Part shown: positions 39,766-47,803 of the stretch, in pieces
Layout: the number at the start of each line of letters is the position of its first letter
How positions within the stretch are numbered: the stretch's first letter is position 1
Assembly: GCA_017626015.1 (NCBI GenBank)
Contig: JAGAJO010000024.1
Location: 1-48,939 of the forward strand
DNA length: 48,939 nucleotides
Reading direction: 5' to 3'
DNA from: Ruminococcus sp.
GTDB taxonomy: Bacteria > Bacillota > Clostridia > Oscillospirales > Ruminococcaceae
Program-made: the position numbers and the translations under genes
Notes under the pieces: generated by a model
The model's input: only the letters and a program-made list of their open reading frames with translations
What the model was told of the DNA's origin: nothing
Database searches by the model: none

Positions 39766-40962
39766 ATGGAATACTACAACATAATAAACCAAGCATATCT
39801 TGACGCTGTGGGAAAACCCGACAGCAGGATAGTGTACAAGCTTCAGCCGCTGGATCACTGGGAAAATGCCGTCGGAGAAATAACCGCAGACATTGACGGA
39901 AGTACAAGCAGCACGATTAGCGTTAACGCACAGAACGGCGTAAGACGTGGCTGCTCGCTGTCACTGATAAACGAAAATGATAAATACACGCCGTCAAGAG
40001 ACGGATACTTCTGGTACAACAGAAAGTTCAGGATCGCTGCGGGGATCGAAGGTGCAGACACTTATTGGCACCCTCAGGGGGTTTTCATCTGCACAGGCAG
40101 TGAAGAAAGCGGCGGCACAGTAACGCTGAAAGGCACAGACAAGTTCGGGATCTTAAGCGGAGAGCTGAATGTGGGAAAATGTACAAAAGAATTTTCCACC
40201 GATATCGGTTCAGGAGATATTTATGTCGCCGAAATTATCCGCATGACCCTTATGCGGGATATGGGAAACGGTATGCCTCTCGATCCGATACAGCCGCAGA
40301 TAGATCCTTACTTCGAGACTGCGAAGCTATATGCCGATATGACCCTAAGTGTGGGACAGTATTACGGCGAGATCATTATTACGCTTGCAAATATGTACGG
40401 AGCCGACACCTATTACGATCCTGACGGAAGGCTGATATTCCGCAGAAAAGCTACATACAACATTCCGTCCTGGTATTGTCATCAGGGGTATTTGTGGCGG
40501 TTTCCGGAAAATGACCCGAATATATTTGCCGGTGCGGCAGTTTCAAGAAGTCTTGACGGGATAAACGCCGTAACGGTATCTACCGACAATGCAAACGGCG
40601 AAATTTTCAGCTATACAGCTAAAAACCGGAATGCCGAAAGTCCGATAAACGTCAAGGCAATAGGTGAAAGATATCCCGACGATCCTGTCGTATACATATC
40701 TGTCGGAGACACTACAAGAGAAACAGCGGAAGAAAAATGCAGGCAGTATGCGGAGTATCTGCTTTTGCAGTCAACCTCAAACAGTGTGGCTGAGACCTTC
40801 ACTTCCCCGTTTGTCCCGCACTTTGACGTGGACAGGGTGATAGCATACAAAGATTCGGACTATCTGATAAAAAGTCTCACTTTAGACCTGACGGCGAAGC
40901 GAATGCAGGTGAGAGCCTGCAATGTAGCATTCCTGCCGTCAAATCAAAATATATCGGAATAG
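39766..40962 (+). CDS. Tail protein (DUF5048-like)
   Basis: This 398-residue protein contains GEITADIDGSTSSTISVNAQ, RRGCSLSLINENDKYTPS and YWHPQGVFICTG, a pattern of the DUF5048 tail proteins. These resemble baseplate hub components. It lies between two other tail genes. GAGGT precedes ATG 39766. Confidence 0.85.
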   Translation: MEYYNIINQAYLDAVGKPDSRIVYKLQPLDHWENAVGEITADIDGSTSSTISVNAQNGVRRGCSLSLINENDKYTPSRDGYFWYNRKFRIAAGIEGADTYWHPQGVFICTGSEESGGTVTLKGTDKFGILSGELNVGKCTKEFSTDIGSGDIYVAEIIRMTLMRDMGNGMPLDPIQPQIDPYFETAKLYADMTLSVGQYYGEIIITLANMYGADTYYDPDGRLIFRRKATYNIPSWYCHQGYLWRFPENDPNIFAGAAVSRSLDGINAVTVSTDNANGEIFSYTAKNRNAESPINVKAIGERYPDDPVVYISVGDTTRETAEEKCRQYAEYLLLQSTSNSVAETFTSPFVPHFDVDRVIAYKDSDYLIKSLTLDLTAKRMQVRACNVAFLPSNQNISE

Positions 40963-40972
40963 GTGTGTGAAA

Positions 40973-41899
40973 ATGAACAACAGACTTTTAGATATCATGG
41001 ATAGATTTTTCGACAGGAAATTTAAAGAAAAGCAGATCCCGCAGAGAGAAGCCGCTGTGGTAGTTTCGGTAAGCGAGGGCTGCAAGCGGGCGGTAGTAAG
41101 GCTTGCCGGCGACGCAAGTCTGGAATTGCTCAATAAAAGCGGTGAAAAGCTGTACGAAGGAGACAGCGTGTGGATAGAATACAGAACTGCGCCATCCGGC
41201 GGGTATATAGCCATGCGAAACGGAGAGGCGGATCCTTTAGGCTCGGGCGCAGCATTCATCATAGAAAACGCCGCAGTGCTGACGGCAGATGAGGGGCAGG
41301 AGCTGACGGCGGAGCAGGAGATCGTCAACGTTGATACGGCAAGCAGGACGACCACCGTGTACGGCAACCCCAAAAATACCGTTATCGTCGGAGGAAACCG
41401 CTGGCTGTTCTGCGCCGACACTGCGGAATTGAAGCTCCGTGCGTCGCCCGAGGACGCAGTTACGGACGCAGAATTTTACATTAACGACACAGCATGGAGC
41501 TATATGACAAGGCTGTCCTCAATGGCTAAAACTGCGGAGGGCTTCAGCTGGACGGTGGGTCTGTGGCGGCGAAAAAGCGGCAGTACGGACAACTGGGGAA
41601 ACATAGCAAATCTCACCGTTACGGAAGAACCCGCCTCCTTCGGGATAGTCTGCCGTGCGCAGTCAATGTCCGAAAATACTACCTGCAGATATGGTTCGAC
41701 CACATATCAGACCCCCAACGGCTATGTGCTGGGCAGAATGAATATTGCCGCATTTTCCGCAGACGGTTCGGTCATTTCGGTCTCGGAGATCACAAGCAAC
41801 GTGGTGTCATGGCAGCGATTTTCCTCCGCCGCAGAGCGTGACTACGCATTTGCGGTGACAACACGCTCCGAGATATCCGAGGTGACTGAAAATGTATGA
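40973..41899 (+). CDS. Tail/baseplate protein
   Basis: This 310-residue protein has a compact beta-barrel-like N-terminal part (AAVVVSVSEGCKRAVVRLAG, GDSVWIEY), reminiscent of OB-fold tail proteins, and a C-terminal receptor-side region. No catalytic motif is seen. Start at ATG 40973 or GTG 40967. Confidence 0.75.
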   Translation: MNNRLLDIMDRFFDRKFKEKQIPQREAAVVVSVSEGCKRAVVRLAGDASLELLNKSGEKLYEGDSVWIEYRTAPSGGYIAMRNGEADPLGSGAAFIIENAAVLTADEGQELTAEQEIVNVDTASRTTTVYGNPKNTVIVGGNRWLFCADTAELKLRASPEDAVTDAEFYINDTAWSYMTRLSSMAKTAEGFSWTVGLWRRKSGSTDNWGNIANLTVTEEPASFGIVCRAQSMSENTTCRYGSTTYQTPNGYVLGRMNIAAFSADGSVISVSEITSNVVSWQRFSSAAERDYAFAVTTRSEISEVTENV

Positions 41900-42494
41900 T
41901 CTGCCGATAAAAATAGTCAGAGGTACAAGGCTCAGAGGGCGTAAAAACGCCGTTAAGCACACCTACGGATATACTACAGAGGAAACAGCGAAAAAAGCCC
42001 CGGAGCTTTGCTATTCGTTCTCCCAGGGGGTGAATTACGCCATGCTTGCGGAGAACAGCGAAGAAACCATTGCACCGATAATGTGGGAGCCTGTCGGAGG
42101 AGGACTTGAGGTGCTGTCATATCTGTGCCGGCTGAGCAGCGGCGAGCTGTCATACGGACGGGTATCTTCCGAGCTGATGGGTTCTGACAACGATCCGCCC
42201 GAAAGCCGGTTCTGGAAGGTCTGGATCAAATCCGGCGGGAGCGTAACGCAGATGATCCTGAATGAATACCGGGGGATCCGTAAGCCTCCCAAGTTCGGAC
42301 TTAGCGCACCCAGAATAAAATACGACCCGGCAAACGACTGCTATTACACCGACGGAACGACCCTGAGCGTAACTATTTCCGACGATACCATAACCACCAA
42401 ATCGGTGGGCGCCGCAGTTGTAAGACCTGTTACCGCAGCAGGCTCCGACATCAAAGTGAACGTAGTACAGACCTCGCAGGACGAGGTGGTTTAG
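41892..42494 (+). CDS. Tail-associated hypothetical protein
   Basis: This 200-residue protein overlaps the previous gene by 8 bp and precedes the holin. No fold is recognised beyond beta-rich composition. Position between tail and lysis genes suggests a tail-tip or adsorption component. Confidence 0.75.
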   Translation: MYDLPIKIVRGTRLRGRKNAVKHTYGYTTEETAKKAPELCYSFSQGVNYAMLAENSEETIAPIMWEPVGGGLEVLSYLCRLSSGELSYGRVSSELMGSDNDPPESRFWKVWIKSGGSVTQMILNEYRGIRKPPKFGLSAPRIKYDPANDCYYTDGTTLSVTISDDTITTKSVGAAVVRPVTAAGSDIKVNVVQTSQDEVV

Positions 42495-42512
42495 GAAAAC
42501 AAAGGAGGACAT

Positions 42513-42932
42513 ATGACAGAATTCAAATCGGTAATACTAGCCTGTATAGGCGCAATAGGAGGGGGTATAGCCTCATTGTTCGGAGGCTGGACATCTGCAA
42601 TGACAACGCTGATAATTTTTATGATGATCGACTATATCACGGGACTTGTTGTGGCAGGGGTATTCAGGAAATCGAAGAAATCGGAAAGCGGCGCCCTTGA
42701 AAGCCGTGCGGGATTTAAGGGGCTGTGCCGCAAGGGAATGATATTGCTTATCCTGCTTGTGGCTTGTCGGCTTGACCTCGCCCTTGGGACAACATACATA
42801 AAAGACGCCGTATGCATAGCGTTTGTGGTAAACGAAGCGTTGTCTATCGTGGAAAATGCCGGACTTATGGGCGTTCCCATACCAAAAGCGATAACTAAAG
42901 CGATCGACGTTCTGAAATCCAAGGAGGACTGA
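42513..42932 (+). CDS. Holin (Cph1/TcdE type)
   Basis: This 139-residue holin has three to four hydrophobic segments and the MMIDYITGLVVAG hallmark of the phage_holin_4 (Cph1, TcdE) family, followed by AFVVNEALSIVENAG. It forms the membrane lesion that lets the endolysin reach the wall. AAAGGAGG lies upstream. The fibre gene sits between holin and endolysin, which is slightly unusual. Confidence 0.94.
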   Translation: MTEFKSVILACIGAIGGGIASLFGGWTSAMTTLIIFMMIDYITGLVVAGVFRKSKKSESGALESRAGFKGLCRKGMILLILLVACRLDLALGTTYIKDAVCIAFVVNEALSIVENAGLMGVPIPKAITKAIDVLKSKED

Positions 42933-42934
42933 TC

Positions 42935-44866
42935 ATGCTAATCAAGCTGAAGCAAAGCTATTACGCCGACGTTTCCGAGACCGTTATCGGCTACGTGGGC
43001 GAGACCAACGCCCGCACAATTACGTTTTCGGGGTTGGAAACGGACAGCGCACAGGCGTACAAAATGCGGCTGAAATATCCGGACGGCGTCGTGTACGATG
43101 TGGATATCACAGGCGGAAAGTACACGGTGGACGGTTCTGTCCTGCGTATGCCATGCAATGTCCATGCGCAGATCTTCGCCTATGCTGCGGAGGGCGAAAC
43201 GTATACGATTGTAAAAAAATCGCAGATATTTACGCTGGCGATAAAAGAGTCGCTGGACGATGAGCCTGCACCCATACCCACCTACGAGCAGTCTTTAGAT
43301 GCGCTGGAAAAAGTCCTGTCGGCGGAGATAAGGGCGCAGGAGTGTATTGAAGTTGCTCAGTCCGCCAAAGCTGACACCGAGTCTGCACAGAAGTCCGCTG
43401 AAACAGCGAGAAACGCCGCACAGTTGGCTGCACAGTCGGCGGAGGAAAGTTACGCAGGTGCAGACAGATCCGCCCAAAACGCCGCACAATCGGCTCTGAC
43501 GGCGGAGGAAAGTGCGGATATCGCCAAGAAGTCCGAACAGGCTGTTTTGTCCGCAAAGTCCGAAATAGACAGCGTTGCGGAGGAGATATCCGCAGCGGCG
43601 CAGGAGATTTCGCAGACTGCCGAAAGGGTCGCAGCCGACAAAACAGCAGCCGAAACCGCAAAGGATATCGCAGTGGAAAAGTCCCGGGAGATATCCGGAA
43701 GTGCCGAACAGATACGGCGGAATACCGACGATATCGCAGAATTGAAGTCGGACGTAGGTCTTGTGCATGATCTTCTGGGCGGCGTTGCGGTCGAAAGCTG
43801 GGCGGACGTTCAGAAGATAGTCCGTGCAGGACAAGCCGCAAAATATTTTTCCGTAGGAGATCAGCTTGTGTGCGAAAAAGCCAAGTCCGACGGCACGTCC
43901 GAAAGGCTGGTGTGGGACGTTATCGGCATAGACCATGACACGCCCAGCGATCCGCAGTTTACGCATTCGCTGACATTGCAGCTTCACGAACTGTATCAGA
44001 ATATGCAGTTTGACAGTCCCGAAGCAATGTGTTACTGCGAGACGGGATTGCCCGCAGGAACGTATAATTTTACCCTGCCCGACGGCTACGACACGGAACA
44101 CGGCGGAGGTAAAACATATAGTTTTACGATCACAAAACCCGTTCCCGCAGCGGGACAGATAATGTTCCCGTGGGGATCTAATCAGCAGGCAAGCGCAACG
44201 AAAATTTCGACGTATGTGGACAACACAACATCAGCCGCCCTTGAAGCAGTACCCGTTGTCGAGGGTTCGGAGGGTACATATCTCGGCACGGCTGACGGTA
44301 AGAGCGCAAATATGAACAACGTTTACCGTATCTGCTACGGCTCGAATAACTGGATCAAATCCGATATACGAATGCGGCTGAACAGTGACGCACCTAAAGG
44401 GGATATTTCTTGGAGAGCCACCACAAAATTCGCCCGCAAGCCCTCATGGGTCAAGACCGAAGCAGGATTCCTCAATGGCATTGACGCCGATTTCTTAGCC
44501 GTCCTCGGGAACGTCAAAAAGGTCACGGCACGCAATAAAATTACAGACGGCGGAGGCTCGGAAGAAAGCGACGAGTTGATTTTTCTGCTTTCCCGCCCGG
44601 AGGTTTTTGCGGGCAAAGAAAACAACATTGACGAGGGTGTGCCCTATCCGTATTATGCCGACAATTCCGACCTGCCGTCAGCGGGTACGGGCAGCGATAC
44701 GAACCGAATCAAATATACTCGTAGCGGTGCGCCGTTCTATTGTTATCTGCGGTCGCCGTTCCCAAACGACGCCGATCGTGTGAGGGGTGTGGATCCGTCT
44801 GGAGCTTTGACCGGTCTCCATGCAGACACAATTCTCGGCTTCTCCCCGGCTTGTTGCATTATCTGA
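42935..44866 (+). CDS. Tail fibre with lectin-type, DGR-like C-terminus
   Basis: This 643-residue protein has an N-terminal BppU-like domain (about residues 1-105), a long alanine-rich coiled coil (about 115-285), and a C-terminal domain of about 250 residues. That domain contains RICYGSNNWIKSDIRMRLNS, KKVTARNKITDGGG, VPYPYYADNSDL, YCYLRSPFP and an ending SGALTGLHADTILGFSPACC. This is the plan of C-type-lectin receptor-binding proteins that are targets of diversity-generating retroelements. No reverse transcriptase or template repeat is visible here. It probably binds the host surface. Confidence 0.85.
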   Translation: MLIKLKQSYYADVSETVIGYVGETNARTITFSGLETDSAQAYKMRLKYPDGVVYDVDITGGKYTVDGSVLRMPCNVHAQIFAYAAEGETYTIVKKSQIFTLAIKESLDDEPAPIPTYEQSLDALEKVLSAEIRAQECIEVAQSAKADTESAQKSAETARNAAQLAAQSAEESYAGADRSAQNAAQSALTAEESADIAKKSEQAVLSAKSEIDSVAEEISAAAQEISQTAERVAADKTAAETAKDIAVEKSREISGSAEQIRRNTDDIAELKSDVGLVHDLLGGVAVESWADVQKIVRAGQAAKYFSVGDQLVCEKAKSDGTSERLVWDVIGIDHDTPSDPQFTHSLTLQLHELYQNMQFDSPEAMCYCETGLPAGTYNFTLPDGYDTEHGGGKTYSFTITKPVPAAGQIMFPWGSNQQASATKISTYVDNTTSAALEAVPVVEGSEGTYLGTADGKSANMNNVYRICYGSNNWIKSDIRMRLNSDAPKGDISWRATTKFARKPSWVKTEAGFLNGIDADFLAVLGNVKKVTARNKITDGGGSEESDELIFLLSRPEVFAGKENNIDEGVPYPYYADNSDLPSAGTGSDTNRIKYTRSGAPFYCYLRSPFPNDADRVRGVDPSGALTGLHADTILGFSPACCII

Positions 44867-44881
44867 ATCGGAGGTGCAGAG

Positions 44882-45049
44882 ATGTTTAAGTATATACCTA
44901 TAGCCAAACAAATGATAAAGGAACGTGCAAAAAACGTCCGTAATGCACAGGAAAACGCCCGGAATGCGGCTAATATCGATTATCTGGCGATGATGTGCGG
45001 CGTGGAGCTTTCGGATAATGAAGCGGAGGAGGCGGTCGGCGATGAGTAA
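44882..45049 (+). CDS. Small tail-associated protein
   Basis: This 55-residue helical protein (MFKYIPIAKQMIKERAKNV, then YLAMMCGVEL) has GAGGTG upstream and overlaps the XkdX-like gene. Proteins of this form commonly precede XkdX in Firmicutes prophages. Function is unknown. Confidence 0.75.
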   Translation: MFKYIPIAKQMIKERAKNVRNAQENARNAANIDYLAMMCGVELSDNEAEEAVGDE

Positions 45050-45173
45050 AAAATTCAGCAAGGTCAAGGAGTATTATGACAAGGGCTTCTGGTCGGCGGA
45101 AATGGTGCAAAATGCAGTCGGCAAGTGGATAACCGCAGAAGAAGCGGACATTATTTTGAAAACGGAGGAATAA
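45042..45173 (+). CDS. XkdX family protein
   Basis: This 43-residue protein matches XkdX by its YYDKGFWSAEMVQNAVGKWI core followed by TAEEADIIL. XkdX is a small PBSX-type protein near the lysis genes, role unknown. It overlaps the previous gene by 8 bp. Confidence 0.9.
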   Translation: MSKKFSKVKEYYDKGFWSAEMVQNAVGKWITAEEADIILKTEE

Positions 45174-45175
45174 CT

Positions 45176-45850
45176 ATGGCAATTACATACGACGAATTTA
45201 TCAAGAACCACAAAGGCAAAGCCTGCGACACCGACGGCGTTGCGGGGGCGCAGTGTGTAGACCTTGCCGTCGCGTACATGGACGAGGTCTTCGGCAGCGG
45301 GATCAAAAATTTCTGGTTCGACGCACATCATTTCTACGATAATTTCGACTCCAATGCGTGGCTGAAAAAGAACTTCACCCGCATTGCAAACACGCCCAGC
45401 TTCGTCCCGCAAAAGGGCGATATCTGCGTGTGGAAGTCCTCTCTTAGCTCGGGCGGCTGGGGACATATCTCCATTGCAACGGGCGAGGGAAACACGTCAT
45501 ATTTCTACAGCTACGACCAGAACTGGACAGGCAAACACGACCCCTGCGCCAAAGTACGGCACAATTACAGCCACTTTGCGGGAGTCCTCCGCCCCAAAGA
45601 TCAGTCGAAGATAAATCCGCCGAAACCGAAGGTCCTCGACAGCTCGGGGTTCAAGAAAGGCAATAAGTCCGACGGAGTCCTTGCGGTGAAGCAGCTGCTC
45701 ATGCTGGCGGGGTACAAGCTGGACAACAACGGCATTTTCGGCGCTGGCACGCAGAAGGCTGTCAATGCCCTGCTCAAAAAGTGGGGGTATGAGCAGAACG
45801 GCGTTGCGGGGACGAGGTTTATTAAGAGGCTGTCGGAGGGTATTAAGTAG
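45176..45850 (+). CDS. Endolysin: CHAP domain plus peptidoglycan-binding domain
   Basis: This 224-residue lysin has an N-terminal CHAP cysteine amidase/endopeptidase (catalytic C27 in GVAGAQCVDL; H97 in GWGHISIATG) and a C-terminal PG_binding_1-type domain (about residues 163-222, KSDGVLAVKQLLMLAGY). It has no signal peptide, so it depends on the holin. GGAGG precedes ATG 45176. Confidence 0.96.
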   Translation: MAITYDEFIKNHKGKACDTDGVAGAQCVDLAVAYMDEVFGSGIKNFWFDAHHFYDNFDSNAWLKKNFTRIANTPSFVPQKGDICVWKSSLSSGGWGHISIATGEGNTSYFYSYDQNWTGKHDPCAKVRHNYSHFAGVLRPKDQSKINPPKPKVLDSSGFKKGNKSDGVLAVKQLLMLAGYKLDNNGIFGAGTQKAVNALLKKWGYEQNGVAGTRFIKRLSEGIK

Positions 45851-45860
45851 GTATGATTAT

Positions 45861-45900
45861 AGCCGTCCTGGGGGTGTTCCGGGGCGGCTGAATTTTATTT
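45861..45900 (+). terminator. Terminator of structural/lysis operon
   Basis: AGCCGTCC (45861-45868) pairs with GGGCGGCT (one G-U pair), followed by GAATTTTATTT. It separates the lysis genes from the accessory operon. The rest of 45901-45976 is A/T-rich without an ORF. Confidence 0.7.
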
Positions 45901-45976
45901 CAGATAGACAAATACGCATTGAGCATAATGTACATAAATAGCCTGTTAGATTTATAACAATGTATAAATTTCTAGA

Positions 45977-46000
45977 TTCGTGTAAATAAATTTACACGAA
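45977..46000. promoter_or_regulatory. 24-bp palindromic operator
   Basis: TTCGTGTAAAT (45977-45987) and ATTTACACGAA (45990-46000) are perfect inverted copies with a 2-base centre. It ends three bases before the -35 of the next promoter, whose spacer repeats TGTAAAT and TTCGTG pieces. The regulator is not known. Confidence 0.75.
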
Positions 46001-46003
46001 CTA

Positions 46004-46032
46004 TTGACAATGTAAATTATTCGTGCTATAAT
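46004..46032 (+). promoter_or_regulatory. Consensus promoter of accessory operon
   Basis: TTGACA (46004-46009), a 17-bp spacer and TATAAT (46027-46032) match consensus. It drives 46079-48262 including the ribozyme. Confidence 0.85.
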
Positions 46033-46078
46033 AAGAACATAGAAAAACAACATCAAAAAACGGAGAGAGGTTGGTAAT

Positions 46079-46291
46079 ATGAAAAAGACCAATGAACTAA
46101 AAGCAAAATTACACGAAACATTTTCAAACAGAAATAATTGGAATAGGGAGGTTACGATTGACGGAGAAGTGTATATTTACATTTCTGCCACAAATGAAAT
46201 CCGCAGAATAGTTAAACAGCCTTGCGAAACAATAGCGCAATTAGTTGCTTGTTTAGTATGCAATTTTCAGGTCATTGTGTGGTGCTGTTAA
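46079..46291 (+). CDS. Small hypothetical protein of accessory operon
   Basis: This 70-residue protein (NELKAKLHETFSNRNNWNRE) is the first gene of the accessory operon; its last 15 residues are hydrophobic with Cys residues. Its stop falls five bases before the hammerhead stem I. No family is recognised. AGAGG precedes the ATG. Confidence 0.75.
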   Translation: MKKTNELKAKLHETFSNRNNWNREVTIDGEVYIYISATNEIRRIVKQPCETIAQLVACLVCNFQVIVWCC

Positions 46292-46295
46292 ATAA

Positions 46296-46348
46296 ACGCC
46301 CTGAGGAGTCTTTGAAAATTAAGACGAAACGCTGTAAAGCGTCGGTGT
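46296..46348 (+). ncRNA. Type I hammerhead ribozyme
   Basis: All conserved core positions are present in order. Stem I ACGCC (46296-46300) pairs with GGUGU (46344-46348). CUGAGGA (46301-46307) is core box 1. Stem II GUCUU (46308-46312) pairs with AAGAC (46321-46325) around an 8-nt loop. GAA (46326-46328) is core box 2. Stem III ACGCU (46329-46333) pairs with AGCGU (46338-46342) around a GUAA tetraloop, with the required A15.1-U16.1 pair. C46343 is H17, so self-cleavage is predicted between 46343 and 46344. Stem I is the open stem, hence type I. It lies between two co-transcribed genes and would leave a 33-nt 5'-OH leader on the 46377 message. Confidence 0.93.
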
Positions 46349-46376
46349 AAGCTAATCGAAATAGGGGGAAAAATCA

Positions 46377-47063
46377 ATGAAATACGACATAACATATTCT
46401 TGCGGACACACAGGTACAGTTGAACTGTTTGGAAAATCAGATGACAGACACCGCCGCTTAGAATGGCTGAAAGAGAACGCATTGTGTCCAGAGTGTTACA
46501 AAGAGCAGCACAAGGACGACCCAGTTGTTGTTAAAGTAACACCATTCGGGAGTGTAAAAGGCACAGGTGAGCCTGTGTTTCTGACAGAAATTTGTGGAAA
46601 CACAAGACCCCACAAAGGGGCTATAAAAAATATAGGTTTTGAGTGGGACGGTATCTGCTGGCACAGAAAATTATATATGTCTCAGCTAGACGATTTCGAG
46701 AACGCTGTAATGCAGATCGGTAACGTGAAACTGGACGATAGTTACGTTAATATCCGCCGTGAAATGGAAAATCTGCCGGACGAAGCGAAAGAGTTGCTGG
46801 CAAAGTTCCACGCAGAGTGGGACGAAAAGAAAAAGGGATATGTTGTTCCGGAAAAGCCGGCACTGCTTTCTTCGGGCAAAAGGTGGAACGGCAAAGTATA
46901 CGGAAAATCAGGCAACTTTTCGGTATATCTTGATGGCGAAAAGGTCAACGTGTCGGACGCTGAAGCTGATGATCTGCGCAGATACCTGACTGCAAAGGGA
47001 GAAAGCGAAGACATTCACGAAGAAATGAAAGGCGTATTAATTATGCCGGCGGTGAGAGGATGA
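46377..47063 (+). CDS. Phage protein with SCGHTG N-terminus
   Basis: This 228-residue protein starts YDITYSCGHTGTVELFG, a recurring N-terminal metal-binding-like domain (C-x-H plus later C-x2-C in CPECYK) of phage and plasmid proteins. The second part (GFEWDGICWHRKLYM) is seen in the same family. The C-terminal half is not recognised. Its leader is created by ribozyme cleavage if that occurs; AGGGGG precedes the ATG. Confidence 0.8.
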   Translation: MKYDITYSCGHTGTVELFGKSDDRHRRLEWLKENALCPECYKEQHKDDPVVVKVTPFGSVKGTGEPVFLTEICGNTRPHKGAIKNIGFEWDGICWHRKLYMSQLDDFENAVMQIGNVKLDDSYVNIRREMENLPDEAKELLAKFHAEWDEKKKGYVVPEKPALLSSGKRWNGKVYGKSGNFSVYLDGEKVNVSDAEADDLRRYLTAKGESEDIHEEMKGVLIMPAVRG

Positions 47064-47067
47064 TAAA

Positions 47068-47802
47068 ATGGCTTGCGAAGATCTTATAGGACATAAATTC
47101 GGGGAATTGGAGGTACTAGAAAAGTTATCCTGGAAAAGCAGCAGAGGTTATTTCTGTTGGAAATGTCGTTGTAACGTCTGCGGAAAAATCGTTGAACGTG
47201 ATACAAAACAATTACACAGCAAAAGCATTCGTAGTTGCGGCTGCACAGTCAAACAAAAGAATTTAAAAAAATGTGTCTATTGTGGCAAGAAATTTTCATG
47301 TTCCCCATCATCTAAAAGGGTAACGTGTTCCAAAGAATGCAGCAGCTTATGGCGGAGCAATTTTCAAAAAGGAAAGAAAATGTCATCTGACCAAAAGAAA
47401 AAAATTTCTGAAACACACAAAAAAATAAGTGCAGAAAATGAAGAAATAAAATTGAAATGGCAGACATGCGCAAAAAAAGCTTCAGACGCCGCTAAAAAAT
47501 CGCCTAACTCTGGTAGATTTGTTACACATCACGCCGCAAAAGTATGGACGGTTATATATCTTCCGACGCAAGAAGAGTTTACATTTACAAATCTGTCCTT
47601 GTGGGTCAGAGAAAATATTGAAAGATTTGATTGTGAATTGACTGATAAAAATGTTGCAAGGATAGTACATGGATTTTACACAATAAAACGAAACGCAAAG
47701 CAAGGGAAAAACTGTATTACATACAGGGAATGGCAAGTAATTGCGTGGGGAGACGATTTAAGAAACAGGGAAAAAGCATCTACAGAACAGGAGGAAAAGT
47801 AG
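47068..47802 (+). CDS. Zinc-binding, HNH-accessory-like DNA-binding protein
   Basis: This 244-residue protein has an N-terminal domain with DLIGHKFGELEVLEKL, CRCNVCGK and SIRSCGCT, typical of phage proteins often joined to HNH or AP2 homing domains. A second Cys cluster follows (KKCVYCGKKFSC, TCSKEC), then a basic coiled region and a C-terminal domain of about 100 residues that may be a NUMOD-like DNA-binding part. No complete nuclease motif is seen. Confidence 0.75.
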   Translation: MACEDLIGHKFGELEVLEKLSWKSSRGYFCWKCRCNVCGKIVERDTKQLHSKSIRSCGCTVKQKNLKKCVYCGKKFSCSPSSKRVTCSKECSSLWRSNFQKGKKMSSDQKKKISETHKKISAENEEIKLKWQTCAKKASDAAKKSPNSGRFVTHHAAKVWTVIYLPTQEEFTFTNLSLWVRENIERFDCELTDKNVARIVHGFYTIKRNAKQGKNCITYREWQVIAWGDDLRNREKASTEQEEK

Positions 47803-47803
47803 A

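Noticed and set aside
43295-44101. Leftward ORFs of 203-268 aa opposite the tail fibre
   Set aside because: They mirror the alanine-rich coiled-coil codons of the real gene and lack start signals.
42935-45850. A complete diversity-generating retroelement
   Set aside because: No reverse transcriptase ORF (YxDD) and no near-copy template of the fibre 3' end are visible in the window.
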